Source: a virus
IMG/VR virus record: IMGVR_UViG_3300036770_006429
Coordinates: 1-64,000 of that record
Reading direction: 5' to 3' (one strand)
Length of the DNA: 64,000 bases
Positions 22,968-31,481 of the stretch are shown one piece after another. Positions within the stretch are counted from its first letter, which is position 1; each line of letters starts with the position of its first letter. The notes beneath the pieces were generated by a model. It did no database searches. It had not been told where the DNA came from and worked only from the letters and a program-made list of their open reading frames with translations. A program made the position numbers and the translations under genes.

Positions 22968-23476
22968 TTTATTACTACGACGTACATTCCGAAGCGGGTA
23001 ACAAAGCCCAGCTAATCGGGGAGAATAAAATAGACGAGCTATCAAAGAAAATTCAAAGGGGCTTTTTCTTTATAAAAGATGAAAAAGATAAAGACATAAC
23101 TCCACTTTCTTTTGATGGGTTCATATGCAAAAGCCACATTGTTGTTGCCATGTTCGAAGTCAGGACAAGAAAAGGACACGTCTATAAAGATGGAATTGTG
23201 TTCAGGGGAAGGAAATATCCCACATATATGATAACAAAGAAAAAGTTGGATAAATGTGCAGAATATTCAAAATACTTGAACTTGCCATTCGTTTTGTTTG
23301 TTTATTTTGAACTTAATAACTCTTTTTTGGTATATAAAATATCAGATAAACGTGGCAATTTTTTAATAGATTTTGAAACCCAAAAAACCAAAAGCCAATA
23401 CTCAGTTAATGGCGGTGTGGCTTATAGGGAAAATGCTTTTATTGATGTCGCAAAAGGAACAATTATTAAAATATGA
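22964..23476 (+). CDS. PD-(D/E)XK-like nuclease-fold protein
   Basis: 170 aa. The centre has DGFICKSHIVVAMFEVRTRK followed by YPTYMITKKKLDKCAEYSKY and LPFVLFVYFE, the usual order of beta strand with ExK, then helix, then strand in PD-(D/E)XK proteins. Here the ExK reads E-V-R, so the catalytic Lys may be replaced or shifted. Possible roles: nuclease against host DNA, a Holliday-junction or inhibitor protein. Second in the five-gene operon. Fold assignment is by eye. Confidence 0.5.
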   Translation: MIYYYDVHSEAGNKAQLIGENKIDELSKKIQRGFFFIKDEKDKDITPLSFDGFICKSHIVVAMFEVRTRKGHVYKDGIVFRGRKYPTYMITKKKLDKCAEYSKYLNLPFVLFVYFELNNSFLVYKISDKRGNFLIDFETQKTKSQYSVNGGVAYRENAFIDVAKGTIIKI

Positions 23477-23694
23477 TTGATGAAGATTACAAAGAAACCG
23501 TAACATTGATTGAAAGATATTCATGGAGAATATTATCACTAATATCCATGATTGAACATAATGAATCTTTCTATTCAAAATTTAAAGACACCAAAGAAGC
23601 CGATGAAGCGTTCGGAAAAAACGAAAAATATAAAGAAAACATAATCACGCTTAACAAACAATTATTAGAACAACTTAAAAATTTAAAGCCATGA
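23473..23694 (+). CDS. Small helical hypothetical protein, 73 aa
   Basis: All-helical, coiled-coil-like (IERYSWRILSLISMIEHNES). Overlaps both neighbours by 4 bases in the plus-strand operon. No family recognised. Confidence 0.6.
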   Translation: MIDEDYKETVTLIERYSWRILSLISMIEHNESFYSKFKDTKEADEAFGKNEKYKENIITLNKQLLEQLKNLKP

Positions 23695-24230
23695 TTAATT
23701 TTAGGAACTTTTTTTCTGATTCTCATGATAGAGAACTTTTCATCAAAATTGCCAAATGGTGCGAACAAAATTATATCGAAGAGAATGGTAAAACATTTTC
23801 CAAATATAACCAAGTTTTTGAACGCTCTTTGCGAATTATTTGGAGGTTATATCGCTATCAACCTTCGGTTATTTCAGGCGCAAGCATCGGAAAAGATAAC
23901 ATAGAATACCAGAACGTCGCAAAACATATCCATGATAATCTAAACCCTATTATTGATTTAAATGATGCTCATGAAATTCTTGATGCTTTCATTAATATCG
24001 GGTTATTAAACGTAACAGAAAAAGAAGAAGAATATCAACTCGAAGATTACAAATTCGGTATTAAACAATTTTTCTGCAAGTTTAATGCTTTTGAAATTTA
24101 TGATTTTGAGGAGTTTAAGACGGATTTGGAATTTAAGGATATCAATGATTCCGAAGAAAATTTGAAAGAGCTATACTATAATTATATTTTTAGAATCATG
24201 AAAGGCGGATTTAAAACCACAATAAGTTGA
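23691..24230 (+). CDS. Hypothetical protein, 179 aa
   Basis: Helical protein with acidic C-terminal third; a winged-helix-like part is possible in residues 20-100 (LFIKIAKWCEQNYIEENG). Its stop TGA overlaps the TTG start of the following small membrane protein. No family recognised. Confidence 0.6.
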   Translation: MINFRNFFSDSHDRELFIKIAKWCEQNYIEENGKTFSKYNQVFERSLRIIWRLYRYQPSVISGASIGKDNIEYQNVAKHIHDNLNPIIDLNDAHEILDAFINIGLLNVTEKEEEYQLEDYKFGIKQFFCKFNAFEIYDFEEFKTDLEFKDINDSEENLKELYYNYIFRIMKGGFKTTIS

Positions 24231-24400
24231 ACAACGAGATTATATTCATTGGCAAATTGCTCGTTGGAATTGCCGTTCTGGTTGTTGTTTGCCTGAGCGT
24301 TGAAAAAGCCTTTCCGAGAAAAGGAGATGATATTTACATTATGGTTTTGATTGGCATTTTTTTGATATTATTTGGCGAATATCGCAAAAGCAAAAAATAA
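24227..24400 (+). CDS. Small two-helix membrane protein with TTG start
   Basis: 57 aa beginning TTG (24227), which overlaps the stop of the upstream gene in a TTGA arrangement. Two membrane helices: IIFIGKLLVGIAVLVVVCLS and IYIMVLIGIFLILFG, joined by a basic loop, with a KSKK tail. Last gene of the plus-strand operon. Holin-like topology, but it is far from the lysis cluster; function unknown. Confidence 0.55.
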   Translation: MNNEIIFIGKLLVGIAVLVVVCLSVEKAFPRKGDDIYIMVLIGIFLILFGEYRKSKK

Positions 24401-24402
24401 TA

Positions 24403-24594
24403 TCAATCCGATATTTTTTTTAGATTCGGAAGGTCAAAACCAAACATCATGGTGAACTTATCATCTTCTTGTTCCTTAATTTGTTCAAATGCCATTTTGA
24501 CTCCAGCAAAAAAAGCTTCTCTAATATTGGCTTCTTTGTTTTCTTTTAACCAATCTTCAAAAGACATATTTAATTTTTCTTTCGATGCGTTCAT
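24403..24594 (-). CDS. Small hypothetical protein, 63 aa
   Basis: Begins MNASKEKLNMSFEDWLKENK; helical and acidic. Met 10 is an alternative start. It follows the three tandem exported paralogues by 2 bases and is probably co-transcribed with them. Convergent with the plus-strand operon that ends at 24400. Confidence 0.55.
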   Translation of the reverse strand: MNASKEKLNMSFEDWLKENKEANIREAFFAGVKMAFEQIKEQEDDKFTMMFGFDLPNLKKISD

Positions 24595-24596
24595 TC

Positions 24597-25508
24597 TTAA
24601 TATATTGAGTAAAAATTATTGATACTATTGTTCATTCCTCTTATAACCGAGCTCTTATTGGAGCCATATAAAATTACCTCTTGTAGTGTTCCTGAAATTC
24701 CATTAAGAGATGACGTCGTGGAACTACTGGCTCCGATAATTCCAGAATTATAAAGCGGTGTCCACTCGAAATTGTTATCCCATATCCTATAAAATTGCGC
24801 TCCATTAGTGCCTGCTCCACTCCATGTGCCCGCATAAATTCTATAAGTCGTAAGCGGTACAGGTACATTGTTAATGTTGATTCCCGTTGACCCGCCCCTT
24901 GTGCTGTTTGGTGAAGCGGCAACCAACAGCCTTCCATAGCTTACGTCGTTGTGCATTATGGCGATATACATACTAGTTGCCGCAGATGGATTTCCAATGT
25001 CAAGATAATTTTGATACTGAGGTAAAGAATCCCTTTTCGTAACAATAAAATGTGTTGCAGCGGTAAGGCTAATCTCCGCAAATTCAAGCCTGTCGTTGAT
25101 GCCATCCCATTTCAACGCGACTTTAGACCCCTGCTTAATCAATGCGCCTGAAGCAATAATCTGCGGCTGATTTGCATCTGTCGTCATTGTGGCGTTCCTG
25201 CCGTTGCCGGATTGGTCAAACCACACGCGCACAAAGCAATTATTCGCCCCGCAAAACGTTTTCATCGTCGCGGTATCGAGATAGTCGTTCACGAACCCTA
25301 TCGTGTCAAGTGCATTGTCATTGCTTCGTCTAACAACAACGCAACTGTCGCCGTAATCCTTGTCAAGTTTTCTTAGCGAAAAAGCCACCTCTGCACTTGG
25401 GTATTCATCTAAAAAAAGTATATCATAAAACCTATCAACATAAATTTGACCAAAAATATCGGATGCCAAAATAAAAAAAAAGAAAAATAAAAAATATCTT
25501 ATATTCAT
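24597..25508 (-). CDS. Exported arabinofuranosidase-B-like protein, paralogue 1
   Basis: 303 aa from the ATG at 25508. Residues 1-20 are a signal peptide (MNIRYFLFFFFFILASDIFG, then Q). The mature part starts with a short segment (LDEYPSAEVAFSLRKLDKDY). It continues with VRVWFDQSGNGRNATMTTDA and a jelly-roll-like region with ALKWDGINDRLEF, resembling the alpha-L-arabinofuranosidase B catalytic/lectin-like family. In phages such domains are usually fibre-tip or adhesin modules. Two tandem paralogues lie upstream. Catalytic residues were not checked. Confidence 0.7.
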   Translation of the reverse strand: MNIRYFLFFFFFILASDIFGQIYVDRFYDILFLDEYPSAEVAFSLRKLDKDYGDSCVVVRRSNDNALDTIGFVNDYLDTATMKTFCGANNCFVRVWFDQSGNGRNATMTTDANQPQIIASGALIKQGSKVALKWDGINDRLEFAEISLTAATHFIVTKRDSLPQYQNYLDIGNPSAATSMYIAIMHNDVSYGRLLVAASPNSTRGGSTGININNVPVPLTTYRIYAGTWSGAGTNGAQFYRIWDNNFEWTPLYNSGIIGASSSTTSSLNGISGTLQEVILYGSNKSSVIRGMNNSINNFYSIY

Positions 25509-25512
25509 GTTG

Positions 25513-26463
25513 TTAATATATTGAGTAAGCTCTATTAATATTGTCATTTATCGCGCTGCGATTTGACGTTTGATCGCTTTTATATATAATAATTTCCTGT
25601 ACTTTTCCATTAATAAAATTGACTGAACGGCTGTGGTCGTACATTATACCTTTTAAACTTGTTGGTTCTGTTGTAGAACCCCATCCGCCAAAGGAACTAT
25701 TGGTAAGTGTTTTGAGTTCATTATTTCGATATAATGACGGCGCAGCGTTAGGGAAAATAAATGAATACAAATTATTAGATGCCGCTATGTTTTCGCTTGT
25801 TTCGCCGTATCCCCTTACGGTTACATCCTGCAATGTAAGAATAGAAATTCTTTCATTCGTTAATGTTGCGGTCCAGTTTCCACCAAAACCAACGGATAAA
25901 AATGCGTTTTCATTTCCTGAAATGCCAGTGAAAAAAGCTCCAGTAATGCTTGTGTTATTGATTTCATTTGTATTTCGAAAAACAAAAAACCAAGAAAAAG
26001 CATTGCCATTAAATAATACCGCGCTATCCATTACAAGTCGGTCGTTGGTTCCGTCAAATACCATCGTAGCGTTACTGCCATCTTTTTCAAGTACGCCTGA
26101 AGTCAATATTCTTGGTTGATTAGCGTTAATTGTTGATGTTGTATTATTAGCATTTCCGCTCTGATCGAATACCCTTCTTACCCAGCAGCTATCTCCCGCG
26201 CCCGTACCGCAAAAGTTTTTTAAACTTATTGTGTCAAGATAATTATTCCTAAAACCTATATTGATTGTATCGCCATTAACTCTTCTAACAGTAACACAAA
26301 AACCAGTATAATCTTTGTCTAACTTGCGCAAGGAAACCGCTACCGCCGCCGAAGGAAATGAATCCAATAAAAGATCAGAATCAAACCTATCAAAATATAA
26401 TTGCCCAAAAATATCTGATGCCAAAATAAAAAAACAAAAAAATAAAAAATATCTTATATTCAT
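25513..26463 (-). CDS. Exported arabinofuranosidase-B-like protein, paralogue 2
   Basis: 316 aa from the ATG at 26463; the frame is open 20 codons upstream but the signal peptide (MNIRYFLFFCFFILASDIFG) fixes the start. It has the same order as its neighbours: SAAVAVSLRKLDKDY, an FCG-Cys pair, RVFDQSGNANNTTSTINANQ and MVFDGTNDRLVM. The N-terminal 60 residues are highly conserved among the three, while the C-terminal half varies, as in receptor-binding proteins. Confidence 0.7.
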   Translation of the reverse strand: MNIRYFLFFCFFILASDIFGQLYFDRFDSDLLLDSFPSAAVAVSLRKLDKDYTGFCVTVRRVNGDTINIGFRNNYLDTISLKNFCGTGAGDSCWVRRVFDQSGNANNTTSTINANQPRILTSGVLEKDGSNATMVFDGTNDRLVMDSAVLFNGNAFSWFFVFRNTNEINNTSITGAFFTGISGNENAFLSVGFGGNWTATLTNERISILTLQDVTVRGYGETSENIAASNNLYSFIFPNAAPSLYRNNELKTLTNSSFGGWGSTTEPTSLKGIMYDHSRSVNFINGKVQEIIIYKSDQTSNRSAINDNINRAYSIY

Positions 26464-26467
26464 TTTT

Positions 26468-27421
26468 TTAATATATCGAATAAAATGTATTAATGTTTGT
26501 TTGCATACCTGTTCTATCGCCACGTTTGTCAGAATTGTAAATAATAAGTTCTTTTATACCCCCGTTAAGGAAATTAGCTGAAGTTCCTACCGAACCGATA
26601 CCAAGGTTATTTGAAGCATTATTTGTTGTTGGAAGGGCAGTTCCCGCATTGTTTTTTATCGCGACTCCGTTATTAATGTAGTTTTCACTTCTATTTTCCG
26701 GAATTGAATTATCCGCATCCGTAAAACCAAAAATCAAAAAATGTTCAGAATTTATAAGTGGATTATCGTTGCTATAATTACCAACTGGAAATAAAAAAGG
26801 ATTTACAACCACCGAACCTAAGTTGTTAGGAATAGAGTTCGACTCCCAAAGAACAAACCCAATGTCACTCCCAGTTACCCGATTAGTACCAAAAAAAATC
26901 TGACCTTTTACCACATTTTTGTGAGCCACCAGCAAAAAAGTTGAAAAACTACCATTATGCATAAAGTTATAAATCGCAGTGCTATTATTCACACTCATAA
27001 GGTCATTAGTACCATCAAAATCAGCAATCACATATCCCTCATTGCGCACTATTGTTCCAGCATTTACAATGGTCGGCATATTTGCTTTAGTCTCCTGAAC
27101 AAAGTTCCTGCCATTACCAGTTTGATCGTACCATGTTCTAATACGACAACTATTGCTACCACAAAATCTTTTTAAAGCAACGGTATCTAAAAAATTACCA
27201 GCAAAACCAATATTGCTAGTTAAATCTCCGGTACTATCCTTCAATACTTCAACACATCGTCCAGAGTAACCGTCACGCAGTTTTCTAAATGAAATAGCCG
27301 TATGAGCATTGCCGAACTCATCTAAAAATAAACTAGGGTCAATACGATATATGTATGCTTGCCCAAAAATATCAGAAACAAAAATAAAAAAACAAAAAAA
27401 TATAAAATACCTTATATTCAT
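26468..27421 (-). CDS. Exported arabinofuranosidase-B-like protein, paralogue 3
   Basis: 317 aa with signal peptide MNIRYFIFFCFFIFVSDIFG. It contains AHTAISFRKLRDGYSGRCVE, FCGSNSCRIRTWYDQTGNGR and ADFDGTNDLMSVN. Position 4 bases upstream of paralogue 2 and 32 bases downstream of a fourth exported protein shows one operon. Probably a surface or virion sugar-binding protein; no enzymatic claim. Confidence 0.7.
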   Translation of the reverse strand: MNIRYFIFFCFFIFVSDIFGQAYIYRIDPSLFLDEFGNAHTAISFRKLRDGYSGRCVEVLKDSTGDLTSNIGFAGNFLDTVALKRFCGSNSCRIRTWYDQTGNGRNFVQETKANMPTIVNAGTIVRNEGYVIADFDGTNDLMSVNNSTAIYNFMHNGSFSTFLLVAHKNVVKGQIFFGTNRVTGSDIGFVLWESNSIPNNLGSVVVNPFLFPVGNYSNDNPLINSEHFLIFGFTDADNSIPENRSENYINNGVAIKNNAGTALPTTNNASNNLGIGSVGTSANFLNGGIKELIIYNSDKRGDRTGMQTNINTFYSIY

Positions 27422-27452
27422 TTTATTGCATTATTGAACAAAAATAATAACA

Positions 27453-27884
27453 TCATTCATTACCATTATCGGAAGGCGGTTTTATGTAACCATTTCTATA
27501 CATCCAAGCCTTTACAATTTCACCCCACAAACCACTTACATACGCATAAATCAACTCATCAGGCGTTTCAAGTTGCGCCCCCTGCGTAAGTGCCGCATTT
27601 GTGAATAAAGAAACAAAATAACGATTATCCCCCTCCGTCACAACAAGAGACGCAAAAATTTTTTCGTAGTACTTCTCCATTGTACTTTGATTAGTGGTAT
27701 CAACCAAAGCCTGACCAGCCCGAATATACATCGCAACACCAACCCTACTCCTAAATGTCTCATTGCGACTTAACTCAACAACAGTAGCAAAAGGAGTGTT
27801 AAACTGCGACAAGCTATCAACAGGCACTTGTGCAGATAAATTAGAAATAAAAAAAATAAAGAAAAACAAAAATAAAATCCTCAT
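27453..27884 (-). CDS. Exported hypothetical protein, 143 aa
   Basis: Signal peptide of 19 residues (MRILFLFFFIFFISNLSAQ). The mature protein is helical with RVGVAMYIRAGQALVDTTNQ in the middle, and ends PPSDNGNE. It lies between the 1013-aa fibre and the three lectin-like paralogues, in the same direction. Family not recognised; possibly a fibre-associated or periplasmic protein. Confidence 0.6.
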   Translation of the reverse strand: MRILFLFFFIFFISNLSAQVPVDSLSQFNTPFATVVELSRNETFRSRVGVAMYIRAGQALVDTTNQSTMEKYYEKIFASLVVTEGDNRYFVSLFTNAALTQGAQLETPDELIYAYVSGLWGEIVKAWMYRNGYIKPPSDNGNE

Positions 27885-27910
27885 TGATATATGTTTTAAT
27901 TTTATATTAC

Positions 27911-30900
27911 CTAATAACCAACCTCCGTTAAATATACCGTCGCAACAACACGAATAACCGTATTTGAAGCCGCGTCAAAAGGAGGAGTGAACTGAACCCT
28001 TAACGCCTCGTTCGTGTCATCCGCATCTATTGTAACCACGCACGTTTCCATCCCCAAATCACTTTGCGGGGTATGATCGGTTTGAACTGAACCTATTAAT
28101 GAAGTATTTGTCCCAATCCGCTTAATCCCAAGTGTGTAATTCCCGATAAAAGAAGAACCAGCAACAAGTGTGTCCGGTCCCGTACCAACCGTTACCACAG
28201 TAGCAACAATTTGTACACGAGCATTCCAAATTCTACCGCTTGTTGGCCCACTACCAGTTCCATAAGTAATCGGCAAAACAGCTCTAAGTGAACTTCCGTC
28301 AAGAAATAATTCAGTTTGACTTGTGCCAGTGATAGCCCGACGCAAACGCATATTAGATGTCTGCGCATCACTACTGCTAGCGATTGATCCACTTCCAATT
28401 GCCATAAAACCATATAAATCAGATCTGGCGCCGCCACCAAATGATACACTATGAGTGGTAGTCGCCAACGAACTTGAACCAGCCATAACAGCAGAGTTTA
28501 CACCGGATGCCGTGCTTGAGGTGCTCGCAATAATACCAGACACTGAACCAGATGCTGTGCATGCGGTACTACCAACAACAGAGCTATTTGCCCCACTAGC
28601 AGTCGATGTATTGCCTCCAACAACAGAGCTATTTGACCCACTAGCAGTCGATGAACTACCTCCAACTGTAACAGATTGAATTCCCTGTGCTTTATTTACT
28701 GTTCCACCTAAACACGCAGCATTTGTGCTACTTGCTGTATTGCTATCGCCACCTAATACGATTGATTGACTTGCCGTTGCGTAATTTACAGAACCACCAA
28801 CAACGGAAGATAAATCTGCGGTTGCTCTGCTATTTGATGCACCTAAAATAGCAGAACGATTACCGCTAGCAACATCTATATTTGACCCACCTAATTGTAA
28901 ATCGACTGCACCATTACCTCTAGCGTTTCCTGATTCTCTTGCCACAATAGCACCATTGCCCTTTGGTGCAATTGTAATTCCAATACTCCCATCAACACCA
29001 GCGGCAGCAATCGTTGCTGTTGCTTGAGTTGTCGCCGCTGTATTTCGCCCAATTTCAATTCTCCCATTGTCAAGCACTCTAAAATTATCTATGCCAGATA
29101 AATTTTCAACAACAAAAGTCTCATTAGTCGTAGTACCAATACCTCTAACGTGCAGTTTTGCTGATGGTGTGCTGTTGCCAACCGTTAATAACCCCTCCAA
29201 ATAATTGTTTGCTGAACCAGAACCATACAACCCAAACCCGCTATTGTTACTCCATTCTATAGACCTCCAGTCTGGCGCAGATGTTAGAGTAGGATTTAAA
29301 TACAAACCTCTTGTCACACCTACGGCATTTGATTGATTGACTATTGGAGCACCATACATAAGGTTAAAAGTGCCAGCACCAGACGTCGGAGCAAAAGATG
29401 TCTCAACACCAAGCGCAATGTATGTACCGCTAGAATTTGTAACCGTAATGGGTGGGATAGCACCTGAAGCACCCGCAACTATAATATCTTGACCAGACCC
29501 ATTCTTAACATTAAAAGCAGTTCCAGAGGCCGATCCTGTAATAGCCGTATTCCCCCCTAATGAACTTGTTCCGTTAACGTCTAATGTTGCTGTAGGAGAT
29601 GTTTTGTTAACACCTAATCTCTTGTTTGTGTAATCCCATGATAGCGAGTCATTTGCAACAGCACTCCCGGTTGAATCCGCATAAAAAACCCTTCCGTCGG
29701 TACCAGTTACACTACCACCTCCTCCAGTACTTGTTATTGTTAATGTGTTGCTATTTGCGGAAAAAGAAATACCCGAACCCGCACTCAAAACCACATCTGT
29801 CCCAGTACTGCTATTTAACGTCACGGGCGAAGATGTGCCCGAAAAAGATAAATCGGTACTGCCAGAATATTGCGGAATATTAAGTGTATCATTTGATAGA
29901 GTTGCCGCACCAGAATTATTGTTGGTGGTAAGTGTTATTTTCCCTTGATAATTAGCCAAACTATCTTTGACACTTTGAGATAAATCCGTATAAGAAACGC
30001 CACCATCAATTATCTTTGTGCTATCGATAGCGTTATTGGCAATATTGACCGTATTAATAATGCCAACATCTGATGCCTTTATGATTGAATCATTTTTCCA
30101 ATACAAAGAATCAGCCAAATATCTTATTGTTTGTCCATTTGTTGGTGAGGTAATCAATACATCGTGAAGCTCTTCGAGCTCATAACCATTCTGAATTTTA
30201 ACAAATATTGTACCATCGGTCGTGCTTGTAATGCAATAACCAACCAAAACTGCATGAAGAGGCGCATGAGGTTTTACATTCGTAAATTGTCCGGCAATGG
30301 TGTCCAACCAAAGAGCCTGACCCGGAGTATAACTACCCGTGTTTATGCCTCTAACATATCCGCTAACTGTAACAAACCCAGATTGCCCAGAGGTTATTGG
30401 TTCCGTTACAACCCCAAATGTAACGCTGCTGCCTATTTCAGTGTCAGATTCCGATCTTTGAACAGTCGGTCTTTGCCCAGATACACCATTTATATATACA
30501 ACAGTACCGACAGTTAAAGGTGTGCCAGTCTCGTTTCTAACATAATGCAACTCTTCTTGGCCAATCTGAAGGGTAACATTCCCACCCTTCATTCCAAGTA
30601 GCAAAGTGCCATCCGTGTCATTCCAAGCAAGCTCGCCCGTACTAACAATAGAATCATTGTCTGTGTTAAATATAATACTATCAACGGGCATTTTTAGATT
30701 GGCCAATATGTTTTTCCAAACCCCATCATCATAATGATATACTATATTTGAAGTAGTGTCCAAATACATCCAAGCATTATTAGTAGATGTGGGAGTGTAC
30801 ACAGGCGCACCAGACCCTCTATATACCAAGCCATCTCCGGTTGTTTGCCAAATTAACCTTAACTTATTCCCCGCAGGCATAGGGGTTATTTGGCCAAAAG

Positions 30901-30952
30901 AATTATAAGAAATAAAAAGTAAGCCTAAAATGATATAAATTGATGTTCGCAA
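27911..30952 (-). CDS. Large tail-fibre-like protein with signal peptide and YadA-type repeats
   Basis: 1013 aa with a TTG start at 30952. The N-terminus is a signal peptide (residues 1-21, ending NSFGQ). It continues with an N-terminal domain typical of phage fibres (WMYLDTTSNIVYHYDDGVWK) and repeated Thr/Ser/Gly-rich strands. Residues about 695-880 hold repeats like SSVVGGNTSTASGANSSVVG, the left-handed roll of YadA-head adhesins. A C-terminal beta domain follows. An ATATTTATG box is 17 bases upstream. Likely receptor binding; the signal peptide on a fibre is unusual. Confidence 0.8.
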   Translation of the reverse strand: MRTSIYIILGLLFISYNSFGQITPMPAGNKLRLIWQTTGDGLVYRGSGAPVYTPTSTNNAWMYLDTTSNIVYHYDDGVWKNILANLKMPVDSIIFNTDNDSIVSTGELAWNDTDGTLLLGMKGGNVTLQIGQEELHYVRNETGTPLTVGTVVYINGVSGQRPTVQRSESDTEIGSSVTFGVVTEPITSGQSGFVTVSGYVRGINTGSYTPGQALWLDTIAGQFTNVKPHAPLHAVLVGYCITSTTDGTIFVKIQNGYELEELHDVLITSPTNGQTIRYLADSLYWKNDSIIKASDVGIINTVNIANNAIDSTKIIDGGVSYTDLSQSVKDSLANYQGKITLTTNNNSGAATLSNDTLNIPQYSGSTDLSFSGTSSPVTLNSSTGTDVVLSAGSGISFSANSNTLTITSTGGGGSVTGTDGRVFYADSTGSAVANDSLSWDYTNKRLGVNKTSPTATLDVNGTSSLGGNTAITGSASGTAFNVKNGSGQDIIVAGASGAIPPITVTNSSGTYIALGVETSFAPTSGAGTFNLMYGAPIVNQSNAVGVTRGLYLNPTLTSAPDWRSIEWSNNSGFGLYGSGSANNYLEGLLTVGNSTPSAKLHVRGIGTTTNETFVVENLSGIDNFRVLDNGRIEIGRNTAATTQATATIAAAGVDGSIGITIAPKGNGAIVARESGNARGNGAVDLQLGGSNIDVASGNRSAILGASNSRATADLSSVVGGSVNYATASQSIVLGGDSNTASSTNAACLGGTVNKAQGIQSVTVGGSSSTASGSNSSVVGGNTSTASGANSSVVGSTACTASGSVSGIIASTSSTASGVNSAVMAGSSSLATTTHSVSFGGGARSDLYGFMAIGSGSIASSSDAQTSNMRLRRAITGTSQTELFLDGSSLRAVLPITYGTGSGPTSGRIWNARVQIVATVVTVGTGPDTLVAGSSFIGNYTLGIKRIGTNTSLIGSVQTDHTPQSDLGMETCVVTIDADDTNEALRVQFTPPFDAASNTVIRVVATVYLTEVGY

Positions 30953-31003
30953 TTTATGAATATTTACCCATAAATATATCGAACTTCAAAAAAAAATAAA
31001 GCC

Positions 31004-31246
31004 TCATATGATAATTGCACAAGTTAAATCACAATCGGATTTAAAAAAATATTTGGTGCATTTTTCATGACCAGATATATGTTCAAAGATGAATTTAAAA
31101 TCTTTTGAATTTCCGCTTTCACTCAATATCGAAAAATTTCTTTTTGAAAAAGTAATATCTCCACTAACTTTAATCAAATCCGAAGCCGATGCTATTAATC
31201 TATTTTTTTCTCTGTGATATTGGAAAAGATTTCCCGGATATATCAT
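31004..31246 (-). CDS. Hypothetical protein, 80 aa
   Basis: Begins MIYPGNLFQYHREKNRLIAS; strand-rich with three Cys toward the C-terminus (HEKCTKYFFKSDCDLTCAII). Its start overlaps the stop of the interrupted metalloprotease gene by 4 bases, so the two were once coupled. No family recognised. Confidence 0.55.
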   Translation of the reverse strand: MIYPGNLFQYHREKNRLIASASDLIKVSGDITFSKRNFSILSESGNSKDFKFIFEHISGHEKCTKYFFKSDCDLTCAIII

Positions 31247-31481
31247 TTAATTCTGAAATTTTTTCTGACTTCCTTCCAGCAATCTTTATATAGAGTTAAC
31301 TCATTATTAATTGCCTCAGCCTCATAAGGATTATCTCTCCATGGTAAATTGCGATATTTGTTATATTTTGTTTTTATCGGTTGCAGTGTGTGGGTATATT
31401 CGTGAATGATTGTTTGAACGAAATCTCTTATGTATTCATTATTTTTAACGTAAATCGTCATTTTGTTTTTATAAGGCTCAT

